Under the pieces are notes generated by a model. That model did not search any database, was not told where the DNA came from, and was given only the letters and a program-made list of their open reading frames with translations. A stretch of 64,000 nt of DNA, from positions 67,547,675-67,611,674 of the forward strand of contig CP136065.1 of the NCBI GenBank assembly GCA_032622095.1. The letters run 5' to 3'. This DNA is from Siphonodentalium dalli (taxonomy: Eukaryota > Mollusca > Scaphopoda > Gadilida > Siphonodentaliidae). A program made the translations under genes and the position numbers. Positions 11,653 through 23,670 of this stretch are shown here, in pieces. How positions within the stretch are numbered: position 1 is the stretch's first letter; each line of letters opens with the position of its first letter.

Positions 11653-12949
11653 ATATATTTTGAGACATTAATTTTTTAATTAAATTTGTGGTTTTTCAGA
11701 AACATGACAATTTTTAATGTCTTTAATTAATTTTTTAATTAATTTTTTAATTAATTTTTTGATTAATTTTGTAATTTAATTTTTGTTTTTTCAATATTTT
11801 ACCCGTGCATATTTTATTTACTGGATTTTAGAATTTTTTTAATTTAATTTTTGGTTTTTCAATATTTTACCGGATTAGACCTTATTTTACCCGATTAAGG
11901 TGAAGAAGACATAAGAATCACTAAACACGCAGTACCCGTCACTAAAAGAGGTATGATTTAAGGTACATCGGGCGGAAAAACTGACCCGATGAAAACTTCC
12001 CCCGTGCCTAGGAACGACAGACATAAGAATCACACAACACGCATTTTTTGTTTTCACACAACACGCAGTACCCGTCCCTAAAAGAGGTATGATTGAAAAT
12101 TTCCCCCGTTCCTAGGAACGACAGACATAAGAATCACACAATACGTTAATTCTGCCTTTTTAATCGAGATAAATGCATTTCGCGTTTTTCGTCCGTAGTT
12201 CGTATGCATGGTTAACCGTTTAGCAACGTCGATGGCAATAAAGAGCGTTAGTCGGTTTACGACTCCAAATACGGTCAATATAAAGATCGTTGATGCCTTA
12301 ACCCCCGAAGTGTCGTTTGCGGTGATTTTGATGATTGGGAGTGGAGAATGTGTGATCAGAGCTTGTCCAAAACGCGACATGGACGATCCCCGTAGGTTTT
12401 TACACTTTTTACACTTATATAGCTCGATGGGTGCAGTCGTTTTCGATTCTATAAATCCCATATATATATATACGGAAGTCTCCTTGGTCAGAAACATGAC
12501 AATGTTTTATGTTTTGTTTGTGTTTTTCAATGAGTTAATATTGGGTTTTTCAATATTTTACCCGATTTGACCTTGAATTGATCATTTTCAAGGTCAAGGT
12601 CATGTCGGGGTCACAATATATAATTTGTTGGTACCCGTTTGAAGGTTAAGACTGACCCGATGAAAAATTCCCCCCTTCCTAGGAACGACAGACATAAGAA
12701 TGTTTCACACAATGCGACGTCGACGATCCCCGTGTGTTTTTACACTTATATACGAAGTTTGAGCTCACCTAGGGCGGAAAAACTTACCCGATCCGCGTTC
12801 TTAGGAACACAACACGCTCCGCGTTCTTAGGAACACAACACGCTCATGTCTATACACGCCCAGACCCAGAAGAGGTATGATTTGTTTTAACCTGCCCGTG
12901 GCCATTGAGCAGCCTCTGACAGAGGTTGTCCACCCTTACGAGATGGTCA
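11653..12949. other. Low-complexity and locally duplicated DNA in the 4.3 kb insertion
   Basis: 11660-11880 is dominated by 'taattaattttt' runs. The phrases 'gacagacataagaatcac' and 'aaaagaggtatgatt' recur at about 11910-11955, 12005-12100, 12120 and 12690, showing short diverged tandem duplications. Open frames here overlap on both strands and resemble no family. Confidence 0.5.
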
Positions 12950-13530
12950 ATAGTCCCCGCAAAGTTAATCCCGTCGTGAGCCACATCCTCGCAAAGAGCG
13001 GACAGTCAATTAATCCCGTCGTGAATGCCATCACAAACGCGACGTAATTTTATTTGGTATCATGTGTTGCGTTCTAAAAATAGGAAAGCACTTGTTCCCG
13101 TATACGTTTGCGTAAATACGAAATTGTGAGTGTTGGTTTGTAACCGGGATTCCTGAGAAGCATTATGCCTATAACTACCCCCCTAAGCCCTGACCTAAGT
13201 GTCATACATACTATAACAATGATGTTGTAAGAGTACTATGGCATCCAATAAATCTCCCCGCATAGGAAACCACTCAATGTTCCCGTATATCTCTCTGCAG
13301 ATGCTAATAACGTTGAATGGTAAACAGACGCTCTTTATAGCGATGCGTCAAAAACAAACGCTCATTAAATAAACACTTGATTAACCCACGCCGTGCCTTT
13401 GCGGTGATTTGGGAGTGGATAAATGGTGCTCAGAGCTTCTCCAAAACGCGACAACTACGGTGTTCGTGGGTTTTTACCCTTAGATGGGAAGTTTGAACTC
13501 AATCGAGCCAGCCGTTTTCGATTCTATAAA

Positions 13531-13578
<48 letters not shown>

Positions 13579-15800
13579 GGAAGTCTCACAATATATAGTA
13601 CTAGCGGGTTAGCCCGCCACTGGCGGCATTGGTCCCATGCCTTTGGTCGATCCATTAATTTTAGTTTTTCAAGGTAACCCCGTACAGGACCGGGCTACTC
13701 AAAAACCAAATTTCAAGTCGATAGCTCCACCCGTTTCCGAGATCTGGTCTGCGCATGCGCGAAGCTGGCGACGCACGGGCTCAGCGACCCGATAAAATTC
13801 GTATCCGGGGCAAGATACATTCACATACCAAATTTCAAGTCGATAGCTCCACCCGTTTCCGATATCTCGTCTGCGAATGCGCTGCACGGGCGTCGCACGG
13901 GCTCGCCAATACGACATCTACGACCATCTGGTCAAACTACACTCACGTACCAAGTTTCGTCCCAATCGGTCGAGGTGTTGGTATCTGATGCAAAAGGCGA
14001 AATTGTGAGTGTTGGTCAATAGTCCCCGTCGTGAACCCCATCCTCGCAAAGAGCGGACAGTCAATTAATCCCGTCGTGAACCTCCATCACCAACGGGACG
14101 TAAACATGTGTTGCGTTCGTTGCGTTCTAAAAACAGGAAAGTACTTTCTCTCTGCATAATAAATTTCGAGCGATAACGTTTGCGTAAATACGAAATTGTG
14201 AGTGTTGGTTTGTAACCGGGATTTCTGAGAAGCATCCAATGAATCTCCCCGCATAGGAAACCCCTCAATGTTCCCGTATGACTTTGCAGATGCTAATAAC
14301 GTTGAATGGGAAACAGACGCTCTTTATAGCGATGCATCAAAAGCAAACGCTCATTAAATAATCACTTGATTAACCCATGCGGTGCCTTTGCGTTGATTTG
14401 GGAGTGGATAAAGGGTGCTCAGAGCTTCTCCAAAACGCGAAAACTACGGTGTTCGTGTGTTTTTACACTTATATACGAAATTTGAGCTCGGTGGGTGCAG
14501 TCGTTTTCGATTCTATAAAGTACACACACACATATACGGAAGTCTCAAAATATATAGTACAGACTAGCCGATGAGCCCGACGTTGTCCGGGCTATTCAAA
14601 AACCAAATTTCAAGTCGATAGCTCCACCCGTTTCCGAGATCTCGTCTGCGCATGCGCGAAGCTGGCATCGCACGGGCTCAGCGACCCGATAAAATTCGTA
14701 TCCGGGGCAAGATACATTCACATACCAAATTTCAAGTCGATAGCTCCACCCGTTTCCGATATCTCGTCTGCGAATGCGCTGCACGGGCGTCGCACGGGCT
14801 CGCCAATACGACAGCTACGACCATCTGGTCAAACTACACTCACGTACCAAGTTTCGTCCCAATCGGTCGAGGTGTTGGTATCTGATGCAAAAGGCGAAAT
14901 TGTGAGTGTTGGTCAATAGTCCCCGTCGTGAACCCCATCCTCGCAAAGAGCGGACAGTCAATTAATCCCGTCGTGAACCTCCATCACCAACGGGACGTAA
15001 ACATGTGTTGCGTTCGTTGCGTTCTAAAAATAGGAAAGTACTTTCTCTCTGCATAATAAATTTCGAGCGATAACGTTTGCGTAAATACGAAATTGTGAGT
15101 GTTGGTTTGTAACCGGGATTTCTGAGAAGCATCCAATGAATCTCCCCGCATAGGAAACCCCTCAATGTTCCCGTATGACTTTGCAGATGCTAATAACGTT
15201 GAATGGGAAACAGACGCTCTTTATAGCGATTCATCAAAAGCAAACGCTCATTAAATAATCACTTGATTAACCCACGCGGTGCCTTTGCGTTGATTTGGGA
15301 GTGGATAAAGGGTGCTCAGAGCTTCTCCAAAACGCGACAACTACGGTGTTCGTGGGTTTTTACACTTATATACGAAATTTGAGCTCGGTGGGTGCAGTCG
15401 TTTTCGATTCTATAAAGTACACACACACACATATACGGAAGTCTCAAAATATATAGTATAGACTAGCCGATGAGCCCGACGTTGTCCGGGCTATTCAAAA
15501 ACCAAATTTCAAGTCGATAGCTCCACCCGTTTCCGAGATCTCGTCTGCGCATGCGCGAAGCTGGCGTCGCACGGGCTCGGCGACCCGATAAAATTCGTAT
15601 CCGGGACAAGATACATTCACATACCAAATTTCAAGTCGATAGCTCCACCCGTTTCCGAGATCTCGTCTGCGCATGCGCGAAGCGGGCGCCGCACGGGCTC
15701 GCCAATACGACAACGACAACCGCCTGGTCAAACTACACACACGTACCAAGTTTCGTCCCGATCGGTCGAGAATCGTAGATTTGTATAAATGTCAGACAGA
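12950..15800 (+). repeat. Three ~0.9 kb tandem units, two of them almost identical (897 bp)
   Basis: Landmark 'ggtcaatagtccccg' recurs at about 12953, 14012 and 14909. Units 2 (14008-14904) and 3 (14905-15800) have an exact period of 897 bp and differ at only scattered bases, so that duplication is recent. Unit 1 is more diverged and carries an AT microsatellite. Each unit ends in ~120 bp subrepeats containing 'aagtcgatagctccacccgt' and 'tctgcgcatgcgcgaagc'. Open frames in the subrepeats on both strands are by-products of repetition. Confidence 0.9.
13534..13577. repeat. (AT)n microsatellite
   Basis: About 22 uninterrupted AT dinucleotides. At the matching place in units 2 and 3 there is instead a short (CA)n. 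Confidence 0.97.
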
Positions 15801-15830
15801 CAAACAAACATACAGACAGACAGACAGATG
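15800..15830 (+). repeat. Terminal (CAGA)n-like run of the 4.3 kb insertion
   Basis: Contains 'acagacagacagacagatgt' after a degenerate stretch with AAACA. It is equivalent to the runs at 1808-1829 and 49970-49990 that end the other repeats of this type. Confidence 0.85.
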
Positions 15831-15852
15831 TCTTCAAAATATATATGAGATA

Positions 15853-16468
15853 GATAATGTTGTCAAAGGGTATACAGTCTGATACATGTCCGACCAACAT
15901 AGCTACAAACTGAGCAGTGTTTCTCGCAGTTAGTGGTCAACTGCAATTTACAAATGCTTAAAATATTAGGAAAACAGGCGTTTTCACCAAAATGGTTGCC
16001 ATGTCAACCATGACAGTTTTCCAGCTTGACATGATATCAAAAATTATTATTCATGTATTTCAGATGTGTGCCAAATGTTGCACTTTTACTAATAACAGCC
16101 CATGTATAAGGATTACTATGGCTCATTTGCGTATACAAGTTATGAAATAACAAATGTTGGTGAGCCCACGTCCGCTTAAGATGTGACGTCGGCTACGAAT
16201 AAAAAAAAAGATTCGAATTGTGGAAAGATTTGATTCCATCTTGACTACGACCTGTGTTTGCTCAAAGGTGGAGCATATACCAGATATCAAAAGTCTCTTT
16301 TGAAGTTTGTTCAAGTTATCATTTAGGCATCACCAATATGATGATTCTTAAGAGGAACAAAGGCGCATAACTCATTCAAAATCATTGAACCATGACAACA
16401 TTCCAACTTGCCCTGCGTTTTCTGAACTGGAATCCGTTTACCCACTAACAAGAAATTATGTTCAAGTT
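15853..16468. other. Noncoding duplicated sequence at the right edge of copy 1
   Basis: Matches 33299-33865 with several small indels, for example a ~60 bp segment at 16196-16260 missing from copy 2. The end falls inside a core-repeat unit of the type expanded at 33738-34390. Confidence 0.55.
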
Positions 16469-18408
16469 ATGTAATGGATAGTATTCGAAGCAGAGAGGAT
16501 TCGGTGAAATAATAGACGAGGCACTTGCGCCGAGTCTGTTCTTGACCGAATTCCCGACACTGAGAATATTATCTAACATAAAACCCACCCATTGAATTGT
16601 CATTGGAGCCAATTATCCATTTGGTCTGGTCCACAGCTCTATCTTGATTACATGAGTATGCGCCCACAGTTCAGCACGGACAGCTATTGTTGTCCACGGC
16701 GAAAAGCAACACATTTCAATTATTATTTAATTCGAATTAGGACTCGCCAGTTGAGGGACGTTTCCTCCGAAGTTTGCCGTTGCGCTATGGATTCGGCCAG
16801 TGTATGTGCGCAATATATTTCTGTCCAATTGTATTTGTTTATTTTCTTTTCTTTCTTGATTTTAAGATGCCCCATCCAATTCGACATAAAATAAGTTAAC
16901 ATTCCATAAAACTTTATCAGACAACAAAACATGAACAATAATGGTCGTTATACATATGCATCACCAATACAGCACCACGAGAAACATCCAAAATAATGTG
17001 ATCAGAGTGATCATAAATAGCTTATTTTCGAAATTTCTCTTCAATTGTCATCGTTCGTTGGTAAATAGTGTCCCATCGTATGGGGTATCTTGAATTTACA
17101 ATTATTATCAGAAAGACACCTACATGTACTAGCTTGAATTCTACGTATCATTATGTGGTTTATACACAGGGACGTGGCTAGACATGACTCAGAGCAGTAT
17201 GACAATTTAATTTCGCACACCCACCCCCTTCGGGTTAAATGTTTCAAACTGAAAGGTATCATAACATTTCCAGTTAATGGATAATTCTTGCATGAAATGG
17301 GCCATCCCCCGTCGTCCAACCAGTCCCATGCATGATTTTCAACTATTCCCCCACCACGATGACCTTACATATACCTTTTAGTATCACCCCCAATTGCCCA
17401 AAAGTTAAGAAATGGTCAGTGCACAAATGCATAACCTGTGTTATCTTTTCTTCGAAACAGCATGCAATCGCGTAAATAGTGCCTATATATCGTTCAACAT
17501 ATAGTTGATTAGCCATCAGTGACGTGACTAGAGGGCTCCGGTGATTTTCCGGCTGCATCCCGCCCCTTTTAACCAGACCGAGCTCGCAATGTCGCGTAAA
17601 TTAATTTGCTTACCACCCCGTGGCTTGGAATTTCCTAATTGTAACTATTTAGGGCAGGAATTATGAAACAATTTGTAATATGAGCCTGAACACTGTAGCG
17701 TCTACATAAAAGTATAACTCCATGAAAACTCAGGCCTCGATTTGTTTTTTGTTTTATATATTTTTTAATCCGAACATGACTGAAATCCGTAATCTTAGAA
17801 TATATAAGTATATGTCTAACTACAGACAAATTCAGGCCGCCATGCATTTTGTTTTAGTTTGATTTATTAGTAATTTGTAATTGATTAGCAGGGTTTGACT
17901 GGCCAACTATTAGTGAGGTGGGTGATCAATTAATTTTTTTTTAATTTTAGTGCCGTCAAGATTTCCAAACTGACACTAAGATTGGAAAATTTCCGTCGAA
18001 CGTTTTGACCGAATGTATGAAATTCCCCGCTAATTACTAATTACCCCCACCCCATATTAATGCTCGGGTCCCTGTTACGACAAGCGTTATAGTTTTGTAC
18101 CTAGTTATTTGTTTGTAATCCACCGGCGTGTTATCCCTTTGTCCTGACACGGATCTTATCCGGCAAAATGCTCAAGCGATTTGATCGCATTTATTATTTA
18201 AATGTGTGCGCAATAAAGGTAAGATAAAAATTATTGCATCCAAAGTACAATTACCTCACTTGATGCAACAACAGATCATGGTTATTTACTACTAGATTTT
18301 CACCCAAAAACAGAGAAGTCGTTAAAATTTAAACAGATATTTTCCATTGATGGGGTTCACTAATGATGATCGAGGTGTGGTAATCTATGAAACAGTGTAA
18401 ACATATTT
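16469..18408. other. Spacer between duplication copies, no gene seen
   Basis: AT-rich sequence with short open frames on both strands that lack domains and mostly lack ATG starts. The phrases 'gggacgtggctaga' (~17171) and 'gtgacgtgactagag' (~17520) suggest an old, diverged local duplication. Confidence 0.45.
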
Positions 18409-18636
18409 GTCAACATGACATTTACATATATATCAACATGACATTTACATATATATCAACATGACATTTACACATGTATCAACATGACATTTACATATGT
18501 ATCAACATGAAATTGACATATGTATCAACATGACATTAACATATATATCAACATGACATTTACATATGTATCAACATGACATTTACATATGTATCATCAT
18601 GACATTTACATATGTATCAACGTGACATTTACAATT
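18409..18636 (+). repeat. 23 bp minisatellite, about 10 copies
   Basis: Unit approximates 'caacatgacatttacatat' plus 'gtat' or 'atat'. Copies carry a few substitutions (for example 'gaaattgac', 'tcatcatgac'). Confidence 0.95.
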
Positions 18637-19146
18637 ACTTAGTCACACAAATCAGTCTTAAAGACATATTATGGACTTGTTTGAGGGCGATAAACTTCAA
18701 AGTTAGTTCTCAGGCTCTATGCCAACATGGGGAATGTAGCATTTCAAAATTTCAAAGAAATCGACCATACCACATCGAACACATTGTCTGAACTACGCTC
18801 AACTGTAAACTATTTTGCAAACTAGCGTCATTGCATTTAATTAATATATAAGAATGACGGTGTGTGTTGTCAATTTGAATTACTATTGGTGAAAATAACT
18901 ACTTTAAACAAGATTATTCTCCATTTATATTTACTCATCCCGCCGGAGTGTATCGCATCACTTTAATTGTTTCTGTTTTACAACTATAGCTCAATTAATT
19001 ATTGATGATCACTTAAAGCTTCCAATGCAGACAAGAAAATTGACGTGATTCGAAACAATATCTGGAATAGCTTTCTAATAAAATAACGTCCGCATTTATG
19101 CTCCGTGTTCTTGTTTTATGCAAGTTACCCAAGTGACATCTGTTTA

Positions 19147-20268
19147 TCAGACTTTCTGACGCCCAATGACAGGCATCTCAGTTTCTGGGTTCGGTCGAGT
19201 TGCCTGTGGGTTATCGTGATGTTGACGACACGGACGACGACACGGGATTAACAATGAAAGCTGCCTCCTAAACGTCGAGCCGCTTAAACAGTAAAGGTAG
19301 AAATTCGCTGCACTGTTACTACACATGAGTAAAATAGTGATGCGGTGAACTAGATTAATCTTCGCTCTGGTTACTAAGTCCCAGTGCCAGTTCCAATGCC
19401 AGTAACTGTTATTTGCAATTGCAGTAATAACACAGAGAGGCAGCGTTGTAATCACATATACCACGCTTAACACGATCAGAATCTTAGTCGTCTCTGAAGA
19501 CGACTTTTCGTTTCTTCTGTTGTTTCCTCTTGTACATGTTAATTCTGATATGTTTCTGGCATTCCTTCTAATTCGCCATATTATAGCAGCATTGGCGACA
19601 ACAAGGATAACTGACGGAACGACACATTTAATTAACAGGCCTATCCAGGACCAAATATGAGTGTCAAAATAATGGTATTCAATGTTATAAACATTTTCGC
19701 AGCGCCCGTCCTCTTCCAGACGGTATCCATATAACACATGGCTGCAAAGCCCACACATGAGTACCCATAAGAAAATTAGCAACAACTTGGCCTTTCTGCG
19801 CGTGAACTTCCATCCATGAGGAAATATTATAACTATAGCTCGTTCGATCGTTATAGAAGCTATTATCCAACTAGAGAACAAGGGGAACGCTAGTCCTACG
19901 AAGATGCCAATTTTACATCCAATATTCGAACTGGTTATCATATTCCATCCAGACAAAGTGGATAGCCACGTCTCAATCATGTACATAACCAGCAGGGCCG
20001 TGTCGGTGACAGCTAGTGTTACGAGATAAATCGGCATTGTTCCATGACTCCAACTCCCTCGAATGAAAACGAGAATAGAAAGAATGTTACCAACAACACC
20101 GAGAAGGAAAATTACTGGTAGCAAAATAATCGTCATCCATTTAGCAATAGCTCTCATGGTTAAAATGTTTTGAGTTTCAACGTCAGTGGGTGGCGTGGAA
20201 CTATGCCGTAACGTGTTGTCATACCAATCACTGGCATAATTCCAATCAGTGTAGTCATACTCATCCAT
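19147..20268 (-). CDS. Class A (rhodopsin-like) peptide-type G protein-coupled receptor, paralog B
   Basis: 373 residues, same length and gene structure as paralog A and intact throughout. All landmarks are kept: N61, D89, C118, ERA at 142-144, C190, P218 and NFYLY at 322-326. About 26 residues differ from paralog A. They cluster in TM2 to the first extracellular loop (nine changes between residues 91 and 111) and in the third extracellular loop (roughly residues 281-306), with near identity in the N terminus and C-terminal tail. I count only about eight silent differences. This pattern points to altered ligand recognition rather than decay. The ATG follows the same candidate splice acceptor at about 20284. 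A large foldback-like element was inserted ~225 bp upstream of the start, which may have replaced upstream control sequence of this copy. Confidence 0.88.
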   Translation of the reverse strand: MDEYDYTDWNYASDWYDNTLRHSSTPPTDVETQNILTMRAIAKWMTIILLPVIFLLGVVGNILSILVFIRGSWSHGTMPIYLVTLAVTDTALLVMYMIETWLSTLSGWNMITSSNIGCKIGIFVGLAFPLFSSWIIASITIERAIVIIFPHGWKFTRRKAKLLLIFLWVLMCGLCSHVLYGYRLEEDGRCENVYNIEYHYFDTHIWSWIGLLIKCVVPSVILVVANAAIIWRIRRNARNISELTCTRGNNRRNEKSSSETTKILIVLSVVYVITTLPLCVITAIANNSYWHWNWHWDLVTRAKINLVHRITILLMCSNSAANFYLYCLSGSTFRRQLSLLIPCRRPCRQHHDNPQATRPNPETEMPVIGRQKV

Positions 20269-20495
20269 AATACTCCCTATCTTCTAGGAAAAACACTCGC
20301 TGTTAACTTTGAATCCAGTTAGGTTATGATTGTTGCTCGCTGTTAACTTTGAAGACCGTATATGCACAAACAATAAATGCTGCATGTTGCGCACATTCAT
20401 GTCACGTGATAGCATCTGGCGGTATAATGTATCCGCGGAAATGTTCAGCGTATGCCGATACCTCGAACTATTCATTCGCATCCAGCATAACCACT

Positions 20496-21800
20496 ACTGG
20501 TAGCGAGGCACTTACTAAAGGTATATATTGCAAATATTGACTCGCTATCTCGCTCGCGGCCGGCTTCATTAACCCCTTAAATGACGATATGCGCCAGAAG
20601 AACATGGCGCAAGCCCGGGCACGCCCGGGCAGGCCCTGGTGATCTCATGGACCCGCAGACAGTCTAGTATGATGTCATATGGTAGTAGGATACAGAATAA
20701 GCATATATATTATAAAAATTGACTTGCTGTGTCGTCCACCGGCGGGTTTATTAACCATTTAAATGCCGATATTGACTAAAAGAACCCGGGAGAGCCCAGA
20801 CGGACGCATAGACCCGACCATATTATATATTGATGACTAATGGTTGCGAGGCACTTACTAAAGGTATATTGCAAATATTGACTCGCTATCTCGTTCGCGC
20901 CGGCTTCATTAACCCCTTAAATGACGATATGTGCCACAAGAACATGGCGCAAGCCCGGGCACGCCCGGGCAGGCCCTGGTGGTCTCATGGGCCCGCAGAC
21001 AGTCTAATATGATGTCATATCGTAGTAGGATACAGAATAAGCATATATTTTGAAAATTGACTTGCTGTGTCGTCCACCGGCGGGTTTATTAACCCTCTAA
21101 ATATCGATATTAACTAAAAGAACCCGGGAGAGACCGGACGGACACAGAAACCTGATAATATTATATATTGATGACTAATGGTAGCGAGGCACTTACTAAA
21201 GGTATATTGCAATATTGACTCGCTATCTCGTTCGCCGCCGGCTTCATTAACCCCTTAAATAACGATATGCGCCAGAAGAACGCGGCAAGCCCGGGCAAGC
21301 CCGGACAGGCCCTGGCTGCCTCCTGAACCCGCGGACAGTCTAATATGATTCCGTACGGTAGTAGGATTCGGAATAAGCATGCAAATTTACTTGCTGTGTC
21401 ATCAACCGGTGGGTTTATTAACACTTTAAATGCCGATATTAACTTAAAGAACCCGAGAGAGCCTCGACTGACACAGCGACCCGATCATATTATATATTGA
21501 TGAATAATGGGATCGAGGCACTTACTAAAGGTATATTGCAAATATTGACTCGCTATTTCGTTCGCGGCCGGCTTTATTAATCCCTTAAATGACGATCTGC
21601 ACCAAGAGAGCACGGGAAAGCCCGGGCAAGTCCGGGCAGGCCCTGATGGCCTCATGTGCCCGCGGACAGTCTAATATGATGTCGTATGGTAGTAGGATAT
21701 ATACAGAATAAGCATAGATTATGAAAATTGACTTGCTGTGTCGTCCACCGGCGGGTTAATTAACCATTTAAATGCCGATATTAACTAGAAGAACCCAGGA
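20496..21800 (+). repeat. Left arm: four ~340 bp tandem units
   Basis: 'gcgaggcacttactaaaggt' or a close variant marks each unit at 20503, 20846, 21184 and 21513 (periods 343, 338, 329). Within each unit are 'ccggcttcattaacccctta', a GC-rich 'gcccgggcacgcccgggcag' block and 'gtccaccggcgggtttatta'. Confidence 0.92.
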
Positions 21801-23302
21801 GACTTCTCGGGTTCGGTGATACCTTCGGGTTTGGCGATATACCACGTACACGGGGTGAACTACGGGAATAAATAATAAGGTTTTAGAGAACTTATAAACT
21901 TTATTTCATCTAAACGGCACTATCAGTAAATAAAAAAAAAATAATATATATATATCACATCACCTTGAAACATTTTATACATAAATATATTTGCAAGTAA
22001 AAATCATACTGTGCACAACATTTCCCGGAAATAGAATCGCTTGAATGATATTACTATAATGGAGACAGAAGTACGATAACAAAACTCCATCCAAATAATT
22101 GTCATTTCAATTTCAGAAATGAAACTATGCGTCATGCATAATTTATATTCCATTAATCTCTATATTTTCCCTTTTGGTAAGTTATAGAACTTAAAATTGC
22201 AGGACATTTTGTCCGAGAAAAACAGAATAGCTATCTTCAAATAAGTTGTTCTGTGTATAGATCAGTTAAAATTTCTAAATTCTCAAATAAACAGAATATT
22301 TGTGTATACGCGTATAATTTCCAGGAATGTTCGGGAAACAATATGTACATGATAGTTTAAAAGCATTTATGGGGAAAACTCACAACAGCTGAAACGAAAA
22401 ATGTCCACCAACAGTACTATATAAGACACACATATATACACGTGTTTGCAATATAGGGCAAATGAATATAATTTTGTCAAATTGTTTAGAACATTTCCCG
22501 GAAATCTAATCACTCGAACTTCGATATATATGTGTATTTTCGAAAGATTTATCGGACATTTTCAAATGTTTACAGTTAACAAAGGATGCTAAAACTAGTT
22601 AGTAACAATTGGGTGATTGGCGGAATGTTCATATGTTAAACTTCAAGAGTGATTGATTTCTAACTAATTTGTTTCTCACAGTTCGTGCATATATGATATC
22701 CAGGAATGTTCATGAAACAATTTATGAATAATAATAACAAGCAAAACAAATATGAGAACCACAAGATATATAACAATCATACCTACTATTATTACCACTT
22801 TATAGGGCGTTCTCTAGGCCATTGATAATGTTTTTCGGGGCGTTCCAAATAGCGTATTGTCACCAAAACAGCGGGCCGCGGGCCGATATTGAGAGGCCTA
22901 GTTCATTATCGGCCCGCCGCCCGGAAACTATAGATCTCGTTTATTATCGCGAGAGTTACGTCCCTTCAACTTCCGATCTGGCGTGTTTATTTCAAGAAAA
23001 TAATGGGAAGATGCATCCGATTTTCTCGACACTATAGTGGTTTTATGATTGGAATTCACGCTATATGATTGAATTATTGTATCAAGCGTATGTATGCATT
23101 GATAATTTTAACTGTCAACCTCTCATTGGTTATTACTCGTCTCCAATGCTGTTTTTTCCCCTGTCCTATTTTCGAGACTCCGTCAGTCCGTGTCAGCTGA
23201 CAAGTCAAATAATATCAAATTTAAATGTTCTTGAAAATATTTCTCTCTTAATCTACTTCATTATTCCACTAAATCCTCAAATGGGTCAAATGTCCAAAAC
23301 TG

Positions 23303-23505
23303 TGGTAATAATAGTAATAACACGATTTCATCGGGCATTATGGTTTATTAACGGCCCTCTGGAATGATTAATAGCCCTCGGGCATATTAGCGGCCCTCGA
23401 CTTCGTTTCGGGCCTCTAATAGGCCCTTGGGCTGTTAATCATTCCAGCCGGGCCGTTAATAGACCATAACGCCCTCAAAAATCATGTTATTGTTATAATA
23501 GCACA
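23303..23505. repeat. ~200 bp hairpin, palindromic MITE-like
   Basis: The inner part 23333-23474 pairs 'gggcattatggtttattaac' with 'gttaatagaccataacgccc' and also 'ggaatgattaatagccc' with its inverse. Weaker pairing ('gtaataacacgattt' with 'aatcatgttattgtta') extends the arms outward. There is no open frame of note. Confidence 0.85.
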
Positions 23506-23582
23506 ATTGAAAGTATAATATATACATACACGTGAATAGATATATAATTCAAAACTTTTTCAAACTGTTTGCATAGTTCTAC

Positions 23583-23670
23583 CCAATAACATAGCTTTCT
23601 GCACAAGGTCTTCGTCAGTGATGATATATCATTACTGATGAAGGCCTGGTGCCGAAAGCTATGTTATTGA
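23583..23670. repeat. 88 bp hairpin
   Basis: Left arm 'caataacatagctttctgca' pairs with right arm ending 'gaaagctatgttattg', with the centre at 'gatgatatatcatta'. Confidence 0.85.

Larger units (their letters stand above)
11546..15852 (+). mobile_element. 4.3 kb Helitron-like (HINE/pearl-like) insertion in copy 1
   Basis: Copy 2 reads straight through the site ('cataatatataagataatg' near 33286), giving a natural empty site. The insertion shows no target duplication beyond one to three ambiguous bases. Its left end is a hairpin starting 'gactagcaggttagcccgcc'. The body contains ~120 bp cores with 'aaatttcaagtcgatagctc' repeated within ~900 bp tandem units. The right end is (CAGA)n-like followed by 'tcttcaaaatatatatgaga'. 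Terminal hairpin, tandem cores, terminal tetranucleotide run and lack of target duplication fit Helentron-associated nonautonomous elements. No Rep/helicase is encoded. Confidence 0.65.
1857..16468 (+). repeat. Segmental duplication, copy 1
   Basis: This block matches 18854-33865 in direct orientation. Collinear pieces are 1857-3496 with 18854-20492, 3535-7672 with 25380-29340, 8413-8985 with 32230-32800, 11091-11545 with 32846-33298, and 15853-16468 with 33299-33865. The gaps between these pieces are element insertions in one copy or the other. The receptor gene region differs at about 3% of positions. The left edge coincides with the end of the (CAGA)n repeat and the right edge lies inside another repeat, so the true breakpoints may be masked by repeats. 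Confidence 0.93.

Noticed and set aside
13699-15778. Overlapping plus- and minus-strand frames repeated across the ~900 bp units
   Set aside because: They lie in ~120 bp Helitron-like core repeats and are open on both strands at once, which is a repeat effect.
18409-18636. Regularly spaced short repeats resembling a CRISPR array
   Set aside because: Units are contiguous 23 bp tandem copies with no unique spacers, in a eukaryotic context.
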